64,000 nt of DNA from M3007 sp964539805 (GCA_964539805.1 CAZIKN010000005.1:1-64000), one strand, 5' to 3'. Counted from the stretch's first letter, positions 1-9,146 are shown. Numbers and translations: made by a program. The notes: generated by a model from the letters alone, not told the origin.

Positions 1-1298
1 TCATTGTAAAGCCTCAATACTTCAGGAGCAAAGGTTATGGCAGGATTTGATTGACAATTGGGGCTTGATGGCTGTAGCTCGCCCAAAAAACGGGTAGAAT
101 TGGTTGGGATATCACGAAATTTACCCACCGTAAAAATACGATTACTACCTGTTAGCGTAATGGTTTCGCTCTGGCGTACCACATTGGCCACATCAATCGT
201 TGCGGGGTTATAGCGCACCAGCGTGCCTGCAATCAGCGCACCATTTGCGCCATTGTAACGAGAACGGTTATAACGCAGATTGGTGGCATCAAAATGGCCG
301 AGCAAAATACCTGCATTTTCATAACGGGATGAGCGGATATCCCAATTTTGATTACCCGTAGAATGTGTGGTCTGGGCCACAACAGCAGTCCAAGTGTTGT
401 TCAATTGTGATACATTGTATAAAGTATTGTTGACAAATCCCGTTTGAACCATCATATTAGGAAAATTGCCACTTCGACCAATGCTCATACGTGTGATGGG
501 TCGGCAGGCTACTGCCGTACAAAGGCCAAAGGCGCGAGGTGCTGCGAGCAAGGCCCCATTGGCGGGGTTCACTCGGAAGGTCACGGCCCGGCCATTGTTG
601 GCATCAATCCCTCCCAATATCAGCCCATTGGCACCCTCATTAATCAAGCACTGGGCATCCGTACGGAAATGACGATTGGCCAACGGGTACAGGCGGAAAA
701 AACCCACTGCATTGAAGTTAAGATCAGTGCGCAACAAGAAGACATTCTGAAGATTATTCACCAAAACTGTCCCAGACACATACAGAGCATTGTCACTCAC
801 CAGAAGAATATTGTTGACCTCCAGTTTTGACCAACCAGCCTGTAAGCGTACATAACGGGACGCCTGGATGGCTGCGGTTGCATTGTTCACGCGCATTAGG
901 AATATCTGGTCTTGTACCGCTCCAGCCGCGCTGGTCTCACTCACAAGACCTGTCATAAAATAGGAACCAAGGCCTTCTGTAAACTTGGCCCCTCTTAGAT
1001 TGCGCAGGGTGTTATTGGGCGTAATAATGTAGTTGAATATCGGATTGTTCACGGCACCTGTTGCCGTGTTGTAGTGCTGAATGGAGCTACCATTATATGC
1101 TGCTCCCGCGTTGGGAACAAACCGAACCAATCCTGCGGGGCGATTGGCTGCTGTGCCCACATTGCGCAGATCATAGATGTTGTCTATGTAATAGGCGGAA
1201 TTAGGCGTGGCCGTAAGTTTGAACTGCTGTGCATTGACCGTAAAGGCCGCAACAAAACATAAAATGACAATGAGAAAAGTGGACTTGAAGGGTTTCAT
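1..1298 (-). CDS. Secreted protein of unknown function (3' end off the window)
   Basis: Reverse-strand reading frame open from an ATG at 1296-1298 to the left edge, at least 432 codons without a stop. The first ~24 residues are a typical signal peptide (MKPFKST, a hydrophobic run, then VNAQ). The mature part is rich in Asn, Thr, Gly, Ala and Tyr, with loosely repeating stretches such as NNPIFNYIITPNNTLRNLRG and RYNGANGALIAGTLVRYNP, as in secreted beta-rich Bacteroidota surface proteins. The C-terminus, where a T9SS sorting domain would sit, is outside the window, so that assignment is a guess. I do not recognise a named family. Confidence 0.75.
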   Translation of the reverse strand, partial: MKPFKSTFLIVILCFVAAFTVNAQQFKLTATPNSAYYIDNIYDLRNVGTAANRPAGLVRFVPNAGAAYNGSSIQHYNTATGAVNNPIFNYIITPNNTLRNLRGAKFTEGLGSYFMTGLVSETSAAGAVQDQIFLMRVNNATAAIQASRYVRLQAGWSKLEVNNILLVSDNALYVSGTVLVNNLQNVFLLRTDLNFNAVGFFRLYPLANRHFRTDAQCLINEGANGLILGGIDANNGRAVTFRVNPANGALLAAPRAFGLCTAVACRPITRMSIGRSGNFPNMMVQTGFVNNTLYNVSQLNNTWTAVVAQTTHSTGNQNWDIRSSRYENAGILLGHFDATNLRYNRSRYNGANGALIAGTLVRYNPATIDVANVVRQSETITLTGSNRIFTVGKFRDIPTNSTRFLGELQPSSPNCQSNPAITFAPEVLRLYN

Positions 1299-1809
1299 GT
1301 CTATAAATTTGGTAAATGATGATTGTTTTGCCTACTCTTAACGCTTTTCGGCTTTCGCGCTCCTAAAAAGGGCAGTTGGCTGGAGAAGATTGCTGCCGCA
1401 TTACGCGTAATTGGACAATTAAACGAAAAAGAAATTGATTTATTGTGCTGCGGAAAATTTTAACATTTATTAGATTGAAACAGATTGATAGGGCAACAAG
1501 ATTTCAAGCGATGGGCCTTTTTATCATGCTTTAAGTATGTTTGGAGTTATTGTTTCGGGAACCAGAAGGTAAATCTGTTATTATTTTTACCCTTAGCAAG
1601 TGCAAATCTTTGAGGTATAAAAAACAAGCCATGATTTGCGAAGAAATTGTAATCCTGTCCCATGATACAGACCTTGAAACAATATTGGTACTGTAGCTTA
1701 GCGCTTGTCTGGATTTCAGTGAGTTGAGCGAAAGCAAACAAATTTTATTGCTTGCAGCCGATTGATGGAATTCCAGACAAGTTCTCTAAGCCTGGATATA
1801 AAAATCTGC
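1299..1809. other. Gene-free stretch with a palindrome and a short TIR element
   Basis: 511 bases between the left-edge gene (reverse) and the TlpA-like gene (end of a reverse gene). It holds a 12-base perfect palindrome ATTACGCGTAAT at 1400-1411, a possible operator for the left-edge gene, and the short inverted-repeat element at 1704-1781. Two overlapping small reverse-strand frames (64 and 68 codons) extend out of the element and have no recognisable product, so I do not call them genes. Confidence 0.6.
1704..1781. repeat. TIR element family A, copy 1 (short form)
   Basis: Left end TTGTCTGGATTTCA (1705-1718) and right end TGGAATTCCAGACAA (1766-1780) are imperfect inverted repeats. The inside shares GCGAAAGCAAACAAATTTTA and CTTGCAG with the longer copy at 35828-35980, so the two are the same family and this copy looks internally deleted. 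Confidence 0.75.
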
Positions 1810-2325
1810 TCATTGAGCGGCCTTTTTTACCTGATTGTACAATTCCAATTCATCACCAGGCTGGTATTTTTTGTGTTGCCATACTAATTTCCCTGTTTTA
1901 TCAAATACAAATACCTGCGGTAATCCATTTAAACCACCCGGTAAAATGTCTTTAAATCGCCTTGTCCGATCCCAATATACCGAAAAGGGCCACCCATGTT
2001 GTTTAGCCATGGGCTTAATTTTTTTGAAGCGATCGGGGAAATCAATGGATATGGCAAAAAGCTGAAAATCAGTTTCCTGTTTCCATTGTTCCCAATTCTT
2101 GGTATAGGCTCCAAATTCGGCCACACATGGTATGCAGGTGGTCAACCAAAAAGCCAACACAGTAGGTTTGTTCTTTTTGAATACTTCAGGAGCATTAACC
2201 TGTGTACTATCCGGGGTAGTTAAAGTGATGCCTTTAAAAGGGAATGCTAAATTGGGCTGTTCCCGATCTTGGGACAATGCCAGTTGTGTAATGAAGATCA
2301 GAAACGGGAATAAGGTATATTTCAT
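1810..2325 (-). CDS. TlpA-like thioredoxin-fold protein, exported
   Basis: 171 residues from the ATG at 2325; a longer frame to 2403 exists, but the signal peptide MKYTLFPFLIFITQLALSQ begins here. The thioredoxin-like fold carries the redox motif CIPC (Cys64 and Cys67) after VLAFWLTT, and the cis-proline region GLPQVFVFDKTG. This matches TlpA/ResA-type thiol-disulfide oxidoreductases acting in the periplasm on cysteines of exported or heme proteins. The start lies 8 bases after the hydrolase stop (2334), so the two are probably co-transcribed. The substrate cannot be told from the sequence; periplasmic location is inferred from the signal peptide. Confidence 0.85.
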   Translation of the reverse strand: MKYTLFPFLIFITQLALSQDREQPNLAFPFKGITLTTPDSTQVNAPEVFKKNKPTVLAFWLTTCIPCVAEFGAYTKNWEQWKQETDFQLFAISIDFPDRFKKIKPMAKQHGWPFSVYWDRTRRFKDILPGGLNGLPQVFVFDKTGKLVWQHKKYQPGDELELYNQVKKAAQ

Positions 2326-2333
2326 GGGAAAGA

Positions 2334-3434
2334 TCAAAATTTTCCTTCCAAAAACGCCTGAACATCTTGTGCGGTTCTGGACGGGTTTTCTTCTTGAGGC
2401 CAATGGCCCGTGTTTTGATATATCCGGATTTCGGATTTTCTAATTTTTTTATGAAAAAGGTAAATAAACTCGGGTGATATACGTGTATCCTCGGCACCCC
2501 AAAGAATCAAGGTGGGTGACTTTATTTTCTCCACTTCCTCACCCGGAGGCCTGTTATCACTTACCGAAGCACGATCTGTGAAGGCTTTTCTGTTGCCTGG
2601 CCGCAATACAAGATCAAAATGTCGTTGTACCAATTCGTTGTTAACCAATGAATTATCTGCATAAACATCTTCCAGCATAATCCGAACAAAGGTTTTTGGC
2701 GTGATGCTCCAAAGTATGCGGTTGAGCACGGGTATTTTTGCCAGAATAGTTACCCAATCACTGTTCTTTTCTTCGAACCCTGGAGGGCTTATCAATACCA
2801 AATGATTGATACGTTCAGCATGTTCTGAGGAATAATGCCACGCCACCAAGGCCCCAAGGCCATTTCCCGCAAGTGTAAATTTTTTCAATTTCAGGACATT
2901 AGCCAAGCTGTCAATAAAACTTGCATAGGAAAACACACTGTAACTCCCGCGCGGATGAGGCCCGGTAAGCCCAAAACCGGGAAGATCAACGCTGATGAGT
3001 TGATATTTTTTCAGATCAACATGAGAGGCCCAGGCACTCCATGTATGTAAGGAACTATTGGCGTCATGGAGTAGCACTACAGGTTCACCCTTACCCATTA
3101 ATCGGCAGTGCACCTCCGCACCATCTACAGTTACAAAAGTGGATTCGGGGTAAGAATATTGTTGAATAAGGCCGTTTAACGGCAGGTCCGGGTGCCAGTT
3201 CAGGTAAACCCATCCGCAGACCAACAACAAAACACCCCAACGGATCAGCCTTGTCAGGCGAATACTGCCCAGTAATTTGCCAATGGGGATACGCTTCTTC
3301 TTATTTGGATGATCCAAAAGTGGTGATTCCTCCTTTGGTTCTTCCAAACTTCGAATATTTTCCTGGGGCGCTGTTTGCTCGTCAGGCAGCGGCACCAATT
3401 CTTCGGATTTATCAAGATCAAACGGGTCGTTCAT
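2334..3434 (-). CDS. Alpha/beta hydrolase-fold protein with nucleophile Ser replaced by Gly
   Basis: 366 residues: an acidic, Pro-rich cytoplasmic N-terminus (1-50), one membrane helix (about 62-80), then an alpha/beta-hydrolase fold (about 98-365). Fold landmarks are LLHDANSSLHTW (121-132, oxyanion region), DLPGFGLTG (150-158), the acid D316 in LWGAEDTRIS and the histidine H344 in NTGHWPQEE. The nucleophile elbow reads AGNGLGALVA, so the expected Gly-x-Ser-x-Gly Ser is Gly192 (codon GGC; AGC would be Ser). The acid and His are kept. It may be a non-hydrolytic scaffold, or the change may be a sequencing error. It precedes the TlpA-like gene by 8 bases. Confidence 0.85.
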   Translation of the reverse strand: MNDPFDLDKSEELVPLPDEQTAPQENIRSLEEPKEESPLLDHPNKKKRIPIGKLLGSIRLTRLIRWGVLLLVCGWVYLNWHPDLPLNGLIQQYSYPESTFVTVDGAEVHCRLMGKGEPVVLLHDANSSLHTWSAWASHVDLKKYQLISVDLPGFGLTGPHPRGSYSVFSYASFIDSLANVLKLKKFTLAGNGLGALVAWHYSSEHAERINHLVLISPPGFEEKNSDWVTILAKIPVLNRILWSITPKTFVRIMLEDVYADNSLVNNELVQRHFDLVLRPGNRKAFTDRASVSDNRPPGEEVEKIKSPTLILWGAEDTRISPEFIYLFHKKIRKSEIRIYQNTGHWPQEENPSRTAQDVQAFLEGKF

Positions 3435-3467
3435 ATTTGGGGGTTATAGCCTAGGTAACGAACAGCC

Positions 3468-4607
3468 TTATCCAATAGCCATTTCCAGATCCTCAATCAA
3501 ATCATCAGCATCTTCTACCCCGACGCTCAGCCGGATCAGTGAATCAGTAAGACCTACCTTAAGCCGCTCCTCGCGGGGAATACTGGCATGGGTCATACTC
3601 GCCGGGTGGCCGATCAGTGATTCTACCCCACCCAATGACTCTGCAAGTGAGAATAGTTGGGTGCTGCTCAGCACACGGGTAGCATTTTCTACAGTATTGT
3701 CATTTAAATCAAAGGACACCATGGCTCCGAACATGCGCATTTGACGTTGTGCTATATCATGGTTGGGGTGAGTGGCAAAGCCCGGCCAAAACACGCGGGC
3801 CACCTTGGGATGAGCTGCAAGGTACTGAGCAATAGCCGATGCGTTCTCACAGGCTCTTTGTACCCTAAGATGAAGGGTTTTTATGCCACGAAGCACCAAA
3901 AAACAATCTTGTGGCCCGGGCACTGCTCCGCTGGCATTTTGCAAGAAGCGAAGTCGTTTCGCGAGTTCGTCATTTTTAACGATTAGGCAGCCATGCACCA
4001 CATCGGAGTGACCTCCTATATATTTCGTAGCGGAGTGAAGCACAATATCAGCACCGAGGTCCAGCGGATTCTGCAAATAAGGAGAGGCAAAGGTGTTGTC
4101 AACACAGCTTAGAATTCCATGCTTGCGTGCAATGGCACACACTGCGGCTATATCCACGATATTGAGCATGGGATTGGTGGGCGTTTCGATCCAGATCAGT
4201 TTGGTATCCGGGCCTATGGCTTGCTCTACATTGGCGGCATTATACATATCAATGTAACGGCTTTTTAAGCCCCATTGGCCATAAACGCGAACCATCTGGC
4301 GATATGATCCTCCGTATAAGTCATTGACTGACAGTATTTCATCACCACTTTTGAGCAATTTGATTACTGCATCTTGCGCTGCGAGCCCAGAGCTGAAGCA
4401 GATTGCTTCAGTACCATTTTCCAAGGCCGCCAGATTAGTTTCCAATGCGCTACGGGTAGGGTTTTGGGTACGTGCATATTCATAACCCTTGTGGTCACCT
4501 GGAGCAGCTTGCACATAGGTAGAGGTCTGAAATATAGGGGTCATAATTGCCCCGGTTGAGGGGTCGGGCTCAATACCCGCATGAATAACTTTGGTTGCAA
4601 ATTTCAT
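3468..4607 (-). CDS. Cystathionine gamma-synthase/gamma-lyase family PLP enzyme
   Basis: 379 residues from ATG 4607 (MKFATKVIHAG, the usual start of the family); the frame extends 8 codons upstream without support. This is the trans-sulfuration (Cys/Met metabolism) PLP family, fold type I. The PLP lysine is K195 in LHSATKYIGGHSDVVHG, with YARTQNPTR, ENGTEAICFSSGLAA and the aspartate in CVDNTFASPYL all present. It makes or cleaves cystathionine in cytosolic methionine/cysteine interconversion; sequence alone does not separate synthase from lyase. A TACTTTTG box lies 22 bases upstream. A second, more distant family member is encoded at 47579-48760. Confidence 0.93.
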   Translation of the reverse strand: MKFATKVIHAGIEPDPSTGAIMTPIFQTSTYVQAAPGDHKGYEYARTQNPTRSALETNLAALENGTEAICFSSGLAAQDAVIKLLKSGDEILSVNDLYGGSYRQMVRVYGQWGLKSRYIDMYNAANVEQAIGPDTKLIWIETPTNPMLNIVDIAAVCAIARKHGILSCVDNTFASPYLQNPLDLGADIVLHSATKYIGGHSDVVHGCLIVKNDELAKRLRFLQNASGAVPGPQDCFLVLRGIKTLHLRVQRACENASAIAQYLAAHPKVARVFWPGFATHPNHDIAQRQMRMFGAMVSFDLNDNTVENATRVLSSTQLFSLAESLGGVESLIGHPASMTHASIPREERLKVGLTDSLIRLSVGVEDADDLIEDLEMAIG

Positions 4608-4628
4608 GGTTGGGAAAAAATTAGGGCA

Positions 4629-4636
4629 CAAAAGTA
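4629..4636 (-). promoter_or_regulatory. Promoter box TACTTTTG for the 3468-4607 gene
   Basis: Matches the Bacteroidota -7 consensus TAnnTTTG, 22 bases before the ATG. No clear -33 TTG was found at the usual distance. Confidence 0.5.
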
Positions 4637-4761
4637 CGACGCAGTTGGCAGGGATTGAAATTGTTTGATCGGTATAAAGTACTTTTAGGCGATAAAATAA
4701 AACAGCCCCTTAATTAAACTACCATTTTGGCATCGGCCAATGGCAAATCCCAGTAACCCAC

Positions 4762-5307
4762 ATGCAAAGCGCGGAATCATTACTTGCAATGTTGGAAAAG
4801 CACCAAAGCGCCTTTGACGAGGAAGGCCTTTTTCTGCAATTGGCTATCCAGTTTGTAGAAAAACATCCCTTTGATTTCTGGAAACGAAGTACCTTAGAAG
4901 GACACTTAACAGCATCTGCCTGGGTACTCAATCCAGGCAAAGACAAGGCCTTACTGATCCATCATTTAGGGTTAGACCGTTGGTTTCAGCCGGGGGGACA
5001 TGTAGAGGATGAAGACAATACGTTGATCCAAAGTGCATTGCGCGAAGTGAAAGAGGAATGCGGAATTGCCCAATTGAGCATTTTGTCAGATGGCATTTTT
5101 GACCTGGACATTCATGTGATCCCAGGCAAAAAAGATGTTCCGGAACATTTGCATTACGATGTCCGATTTTTATTTGGTGCCGAAACAGAAGTCGTCGCCT
5201 TTGACAAAAGTGAAGTTCGCGACCTGCGTTGGGTATCCCTTCGGGAATTTACACACGCAAATGTGCAGCAGGCCATTAGACGAATGGCGTTAAAGAGCCT
5301 TCAATAG
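4762..5307 (+). CDS. Nudix hydrolase
   Basis: 181 residues. The Nudix box runs from GGHVEDEDN (78-86) to REVKEECGI (94-102), with the metal-binding REVxEE core intact. The box is one residue longer than the textbook pattern and lacks its first Glu, a variant common in the GGHVExDE subfamily. Nudix enzymes cleave nucleoside diphosphates linked to another moiety; the substrate is unknown here. The extra ~45-residue N-terminus is helical. The end overlaps the end of the convergent obg gene by 7 bases. Confidence 0.88.
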   Translation: MQSAESLLAMLEKHQSAFDEEGLFLQLAIQFVEKHPFDFWKRSTLEGHLTASAWVLNPGKDKALLIHHLGLDRWFQPGGHVEDEDNTLIQSALREVKEECGIAQLSILSDGIFDLDIHVIPGKKDVPEHLHYDVRFLFGAETEVVAFDKSEVRDLRWVSLREFTHANVQQAIRRMALKSLQ

Positions 5308-6317
5308 CCACTGCCCGCCCAATCCTTGTTCATCATTTGCCACAGTTTGTCCTTCAAGAGTTGCAAATTTTTATTGGTCATAGAAGAGATGAAGATTGCT
5401 TCTATGTTGTCGGGGAGGGTAGCCCGAAGCATTTTTTCCAATTCTGCATCAATAAGATCGCTTTTGGTAATGGCCAGCAATCGGGGCTTGTCCAAAAGGT
5501 CAGGGTTATATTGCTCCAATTCGTTGAGCAGGATTTGATATTCTTCACCCAGGCTGCGGCCAGTATCACAAGGTATCATAAATAGCAAAAGGCTATTGCG
5601 TTCAATATGGCGCAAAAAGCGATGGCCCAAACCTTTCCCTTCATGCGCCCCTTCAATAATACCGGGAATATCCGCCATAATGAAGGATTGTCCGTCACGT
5701 ACTTTTACGATGCCTAATTGTGGGGTAAGGGTGGTAAACGGATAATCCCCAATTTTGGGTTTTGCTGCGGTAACAGCGCTCAAGAGTGTACTTTTTCCGG
5801 CATTAGGGAAGCCAACAAGGCCAACATCTGCCAATACTTTCAGTTCCAGTATCACCCACTTTTCTATTGCGGGCTCCCCTGGTTGCGCATGGGTAGGCGC
5901 CTGGTTGGTAGCCGTTTTAAAAAAATTATTTCCCTTTCCTCCACGTCCACCCGGGAAGAGGATTTCCTTTTGTTCCCGCTCTGTGATTTCCATCAAGAAC
6001 TCTCCTGTCTCCGCATCACGAGCGACCGTGCCAAGTGGTACTTTTACAACGACATCTTTCCCGTCAGAGCCTGTTTTGAGCCCTCCTCGCCCATTTTGTC
6101 CATCCTCGGCATACAGGTGCTTGGTATATTTTAAGGACAACAAAGTCCACTCCTGTGGGTCTGCTTTTAAAATGATATGTCCTCCGTGACCGCCGTCACC
6201 CCCATCTGGACCACCTTTGGGAATTCCGGGTCCCCGATAAAAATGCACGCTACCCGCCCCGCCTTTGCCGGATCGGAACAGGATTTTCACATAATCTACA
6301 AAATTTTGCTCTGTCAT
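5301..6317 (-). CDS. obg: GTPase Obg/CgtA
   Basis: 338 residues. The N-terminal glycine-rich Obg fold (1-157) is recognisable from FRSGKGGAGSVHFYRG and GGPDGGDGGHGG, followed by the GTPase domain with G1 GFPNAGKST (169-177), switch region DYPFTTLTPQLG, G3 DIPGIIEGA and G4 TKSDL. Obg binds the 50S subunit and couples GTP state to ribosome maturation and stress signalling. The C-terminal OCT domain of longer family members is absent, as usual in Bacteroidota. A TACCTTTG box lies 19 bases upstream of the ATG. It converges on the Nudix gene with a 7-base overlap. Confidence 0.97.
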   Translation of the reverse strand: MTEQNFVDYVKILFRSGKGGAGSVHFYRGPGIPKGGPDGGDGGHGGHIILKADPQEWTLLSLKYTKHLYAEDGQNGRGGLKTGSDGKDVVVKVPLGTVARDAETGEFLMEITEREQKEILFPGGRGGKGNNFFKTATNQAPTHAQPGEPAIEKWVILELKVLADVGLVGFPNAGKSTLLSAVTAAKPKIGDYPFTTLTPQLGIVKVRDGQSFIMADIPGIIEGAHEGKGLGHRFLRHIERNSLLLFMIPCDTGRSLGEEYQILLNELEQYNPDLLDKPRLLAITKSDLIDAELEKMLRATLPDNIEAIFISSMTNKNLQLLKDKLWQMMNKDWAGSGY

Positions 6318-6336
6318 AAATCATTAATATAAGAGG

Positions 6337-6344
6337 CAAAGGTA
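6337..6344 (-). promoter_or_regulatory. Promoter box TACCTTTG for obg
   Basis: Perfect TAnnTTTG match 19 bases before the obg ATG; the GTTGATTTG hairpin cluster begins just upstream of it. Confidence 0.6.
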
Positions 6345-6352
6345 GTGTTTCT

Positions 6353-6530
6353 GTTGATTTGATCGGTTGTTGATTTAAGGCGTAGCAGGTACCTTGATTT
6401 ATCGTTGATTTGATCCCTTGATGATTTGTTGATTTGAGGCGTAGCGTGTACCTTGCCCGCCTGTTGTTGATTTGAAGCGAAGTGTAGGCTTCGAGGTCAA
6501 ATCAACAACAAGTCAAATCAACGCATCAAC
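6353..6530. repeat. GTTGATTTG hairpin cluster, locus 1 (between obg and murQ)
   Basis: At least four copies of GTTGATTTG or close variants in forward orientation are followed by CAAATCAACAACAAG and CAAATCAAC in reverse orientation. The segment can fold into nested stem-loops; the spacers resemble GGCGTAGCGTGTACC. Same family as the arrays at 61096-61234 and 61654-61977. It ends a few bases before the murQ ATG and so forms the murQ 5' region. Confidence 0.85.
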
Positions 6531-6541
6531 AATTCGTATCT

Positions 6542-7357
6542 ATGTTTGAAAGAATTACAGAAAGCCCTTCCAAATACCGCCATTTGGAGCAAATGAGTGT
6601 ACGGGAACTGCTCCGGCATATCAATGACGAAGACCATTTGGTGCCACAAGCCGTGGCGTTGGCTATTCCTCAAATTGAACGGCTTGTGGAATCGGTAGTA
6701 CCTAAAATGCAGGAAGGTGGTCGCCTGTTTTATATTGGGGCTGGCACCAGTGGTCGCTTAGGGATTTTAGATGCCTCTGAGTGCCCGCCTACTTATGGCG
6801 TACCCCATGATTGGGTCGTGGGGCTTATTGCTGGTGGCGATCAAGCCATAAGAAAAGCGGTAGAAAATGCCGAGGATAGCCCTACTCAAGCATGGCTTGA
6901 CCTACAGGCCTGGAACATTGACTCTTTGGATACCGTTGTCGGTATTGCCGCCTCGGGCACTACGCCCTATGTAATTCATGGTATTCGCACATGCAGGGAA
7001 AATGGGATTGCCACGGGCTGCATTACCTGCAACCCCGGGGCGCCTATCACACAGGAAGCAGATTATCCGATTGTAGCTGCTGTTGGGCCTGAGTTTGTCA
7101 CAGGCAGTACTCGTATGAAATCAGGAACAGCCCAAAAACTCATTCTGAACATGATCTCAACCAGTATCATGATTCGCTTGGGGCGAGTACAGGATAACCG
7201 TATGGTGGATATGCAACTGAGTAATGCCAAATTGGTGGATCGAGGCACGCGCATGGTACAACAATCAACCAAGCTGGATTATGAAAGCGCAAAAGCGGCT
7301 CTGATTCAATATGGCAGCGTTAGAGCGGCTGTGCAAGCCATCAATAAAATGCCATAA
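6542..7357 (+). CDS. murQ: N-acetylmuramic acid 6-phosphate etherase MurQ
   Basis: 271 residues, a normal length. The SIS domain shows YIGAGTSGRLGILDASECPP (64-83), which carries the sugar-phosphate loop and a catalytic Glu (E80), then KAVENAEDS, IAASGTTPYV and TGSTRMKSGTAQK. MurQ cleaves the lactyl ether of MurNAc-6-P to GlcNAc-6-P and D-lactate in cytosolic cell-wall recycling. No MurK or anhMurNAc kinase is adjacent. The 5' side is occupied by the GTTGATTTG hairpin cluster, which may affect transcription or mRNA structure. Confidence 0.96.
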   Translation: MFERITESPSKYRHLEQMSVRELLRHINDEDHLVPQAVALAIPQIERLVESVVPKMQEGGRLFYIGAGTSGRLGILDASECPPTYGVPHDWVVGLIAGGDQAIRKAVENAEDSPTQAWLDLQAWNIDSLDTVVGIAASGTTPYVIHGIRTCRENGIATGCITCNPGAPITQEADYPIVAAVGPEFVTGSTRMKSGTAQKLILNMISTSIMIRLGRVQDNRMVDMQLSNAKLVDRGTRMVQQSTKLDYESAKAALIQYGSVRAAVQAINKMP

Positions 7358-7370
7358 TTTTGATAAGGCT

Positions 7371-9146
7371 TTAAATGTATAGCGCACCCGGCTGAGCAAA
7401 TTGCTTTTCATACAATTCGCGATAACGCCCATTTTCAATCAGCAACAAGGCGTCATGAGGGCCGTATTCAATGGCTCTCCCTTTATCCATTACCAACACG
7501 TTGTGTGCATGCCGGATGGTGCTTAAACGGTGTGCGATGATAATGCTTGTACGGCGTTCAATCAGTGTCTCTATGGCATGTTGGATAATGCCTTCACTTT
7601 CAGGGTCAATAGAAGATGTGGCTTCATCCAAAATGAGTATATCAGGGTTAAAAACCAGGGCTCGCACAAAGGATACCAATTGGCGTTGGCCCATGCTCAA
7701 GGTGGCACCCCGCTCCATCACCTGATAATAGTAACCGCCCGGTAATTTTTCTATAAATTCATGTGCCCCAATCATTTTGGCCGCTTCAACAACTTGTTCT
7801 TCCGTGATCTGGGCATCGCGCAATGTTATATTTTCCATGATGGTTCCCGAAAACAAAAACACATCTTGAAGCACTACGGCTATCCTTCGGCGAAGGGCAA
7901 AGACGTCATAATCATTCAGTGGTCGTCCGTCAATGCGAATCTGTCCACCTTGTATTTCATAAAAGCGGTTAAGAAGACTGATTATAGTTGTTTTTCCGCT
8001 TCCTGTACTTCCGACTATTGCAAGCGTTTCACCGGGATTGATGTCAAAACTAACATTTTTTAACACAGCATCTTGTTCTAAATCGCCGCTGTAAGCAAAA
8101 TTGACCTTATCAAAAGTGACCCTGCCTTCCAATTGACCAGGTTTTAGAGCGCCATTGTTTTGCACCCGTTCCGTGCTATCCAATAGTTTGAAAACCCGCT
8201 CGGCAGCGATAAGGCCCATTTGCAGGGTGTTGAATTTGTCTGCCAGCATCCTAATTGGCCTATACAACATAGTAATGTAAAGCGGGAAAGCAACAAGCAT
8301 ACCCAAACTTACCTCGGCGGACAAAACACCTTGCGCGCCATACCATACCATAAGGCCCAGAGAAAGGGCTGATATGATGTCCACCACAGGAAAGAAAATG
8401 GCATAAGCCATAATGGATTTCAGGTTGGCTTCTGTATAATCGCGGTTGATCTGCTTAAATTTCTCTGCTTCCTGTGCCTCGGCTGTAAATATTTGCACAA
8501 TGCGCATGCCTGAAATTCGCTCTTGCAAGAAGGAGTTCATGGTAGCAACGTGGTTGCGCACTTTTTCATAACTGATGCGCACGCTTTCTTTGAATTTTAT
8601 GCTGCCCCAAATAAGCAAGGGGAATACGACCAGGACGGCCAAAGTAAGTTTCCAAGACATAAAAAACATAAAACAAAGCACTGCAAACAGGGTCATCAAG
8701 TCCGAGAGTATCGTGATACTGCCTTCGGTAAAAATGGTATTGATGGATTCTATGTCGTTAATGGTGCGGGTAGTGCTCTGACCAATCGGGGTTTTATCAA
8801 AATAACTAAGGTTCAAACTATTGATGTGCTTAAATACGCGCACTCGGAGGTCACGGATAGTGGCTTGGCCCAGCCAGTCGGCATGATAAAGGAAAAAATA
8901 GCGCAAGATTGTCTCAAAAATCAGGAGGCCAAAAATTGCACCTATCATAAAAGTAAGCCCCTGAAAATTGCCCGGCGTGATGTATTCATCCACGGTCAAT
9001 TGGATCAATTTGGGGCGAAGTACGGCCAGTGGGCCGAGTACGAAGGTCAAAAAAGTGGTCAGGTAGAATACCTTTTTGTAAGGTTTTACCATTGCCATGA
9101 CTTTTCTGAAAAGCGGATAATTAAATTTTTGTTCTGTTGACTCCAT
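7371..9146 (-). CDS. ABC exporter, half-transporter (MsbA/multidrug type)
   Basis: 591 residues from ATG 9146 (an in-frame TTG two codons earlier is less likely). Six transmembrane helices (about 25-310) precede the nucleotide-binding domain (about 342-575): Walker A GSTGSGKTT (379-387), signature LSMGQRQL (Met where Gly is usual) and Walker B ILILDEATSSID, followed by IIAHRLSTI. It would homodimerise in the inner membrane and export a lipid, drug or peptide; the substrate is unknown. It converges on murQ with 13 bases between the stops. Confidence 0.92.
   Translation of the reverse strand: MESTEQKFNYPLFRKVMAMVKPYKKVFYLTTFLTFVLGPLAVLRPKLIQLTVDEYITPGNFQGLTFMIGAIFGLLIFETILRYFFLYHADWLGQATIRDLRVRVFKHINSLNLSYFDKTPIGQSTTRTINDIESINTIFTEGSITILSDLMTLFAVLCFMFFMSWKLTLAVLVVFPLLIWGSIKFKESVRISYEKVRNHVATMNSFLQERISGMRIVQIFTAEAQEAEKFKQINRDYTEANLKSIMAYAIFFPVVDIISALSLGLMVWYGAQGVLSAEVSLGMLVAFPLYITMLYRPIRMLADKFNTLQMGLIAAERVFKLLDSTERVQNNGALKPGQLEGRVTFDKVNFAYSGDLEQDAVLKNVSFDINPGETLAIVGSTGSGKTTIISLLNRFYEIQGGQIRIDGRPLNDYDVFALRRRIAVVLQDVFLFSGTIMENITLRDAQITEEQVVEAAKMIGAHEFIEKLPGGYYYQVMERGATLSMGQRQLVSFVRALVFNPDILILDEATSSIDPESEGIIQHAIETLIERRTSIIIAHRLSTIRHAHNVLVMDKGRAIEYGPHDALLLIENGRYRELYEKQFAQPGALYI

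Noticed and set aside
1400..1411. Palindrome ATTACGCGTAAT as a firm operator
   Set aside because: Single occurrence with no known regulator nearby; noted only as a possible site.
1531..1741. Two overlapping reverse frames of 68 and 64 codons
   Set aside because: They begin at the family A element and overlap each other out of frame; no recognisable product.
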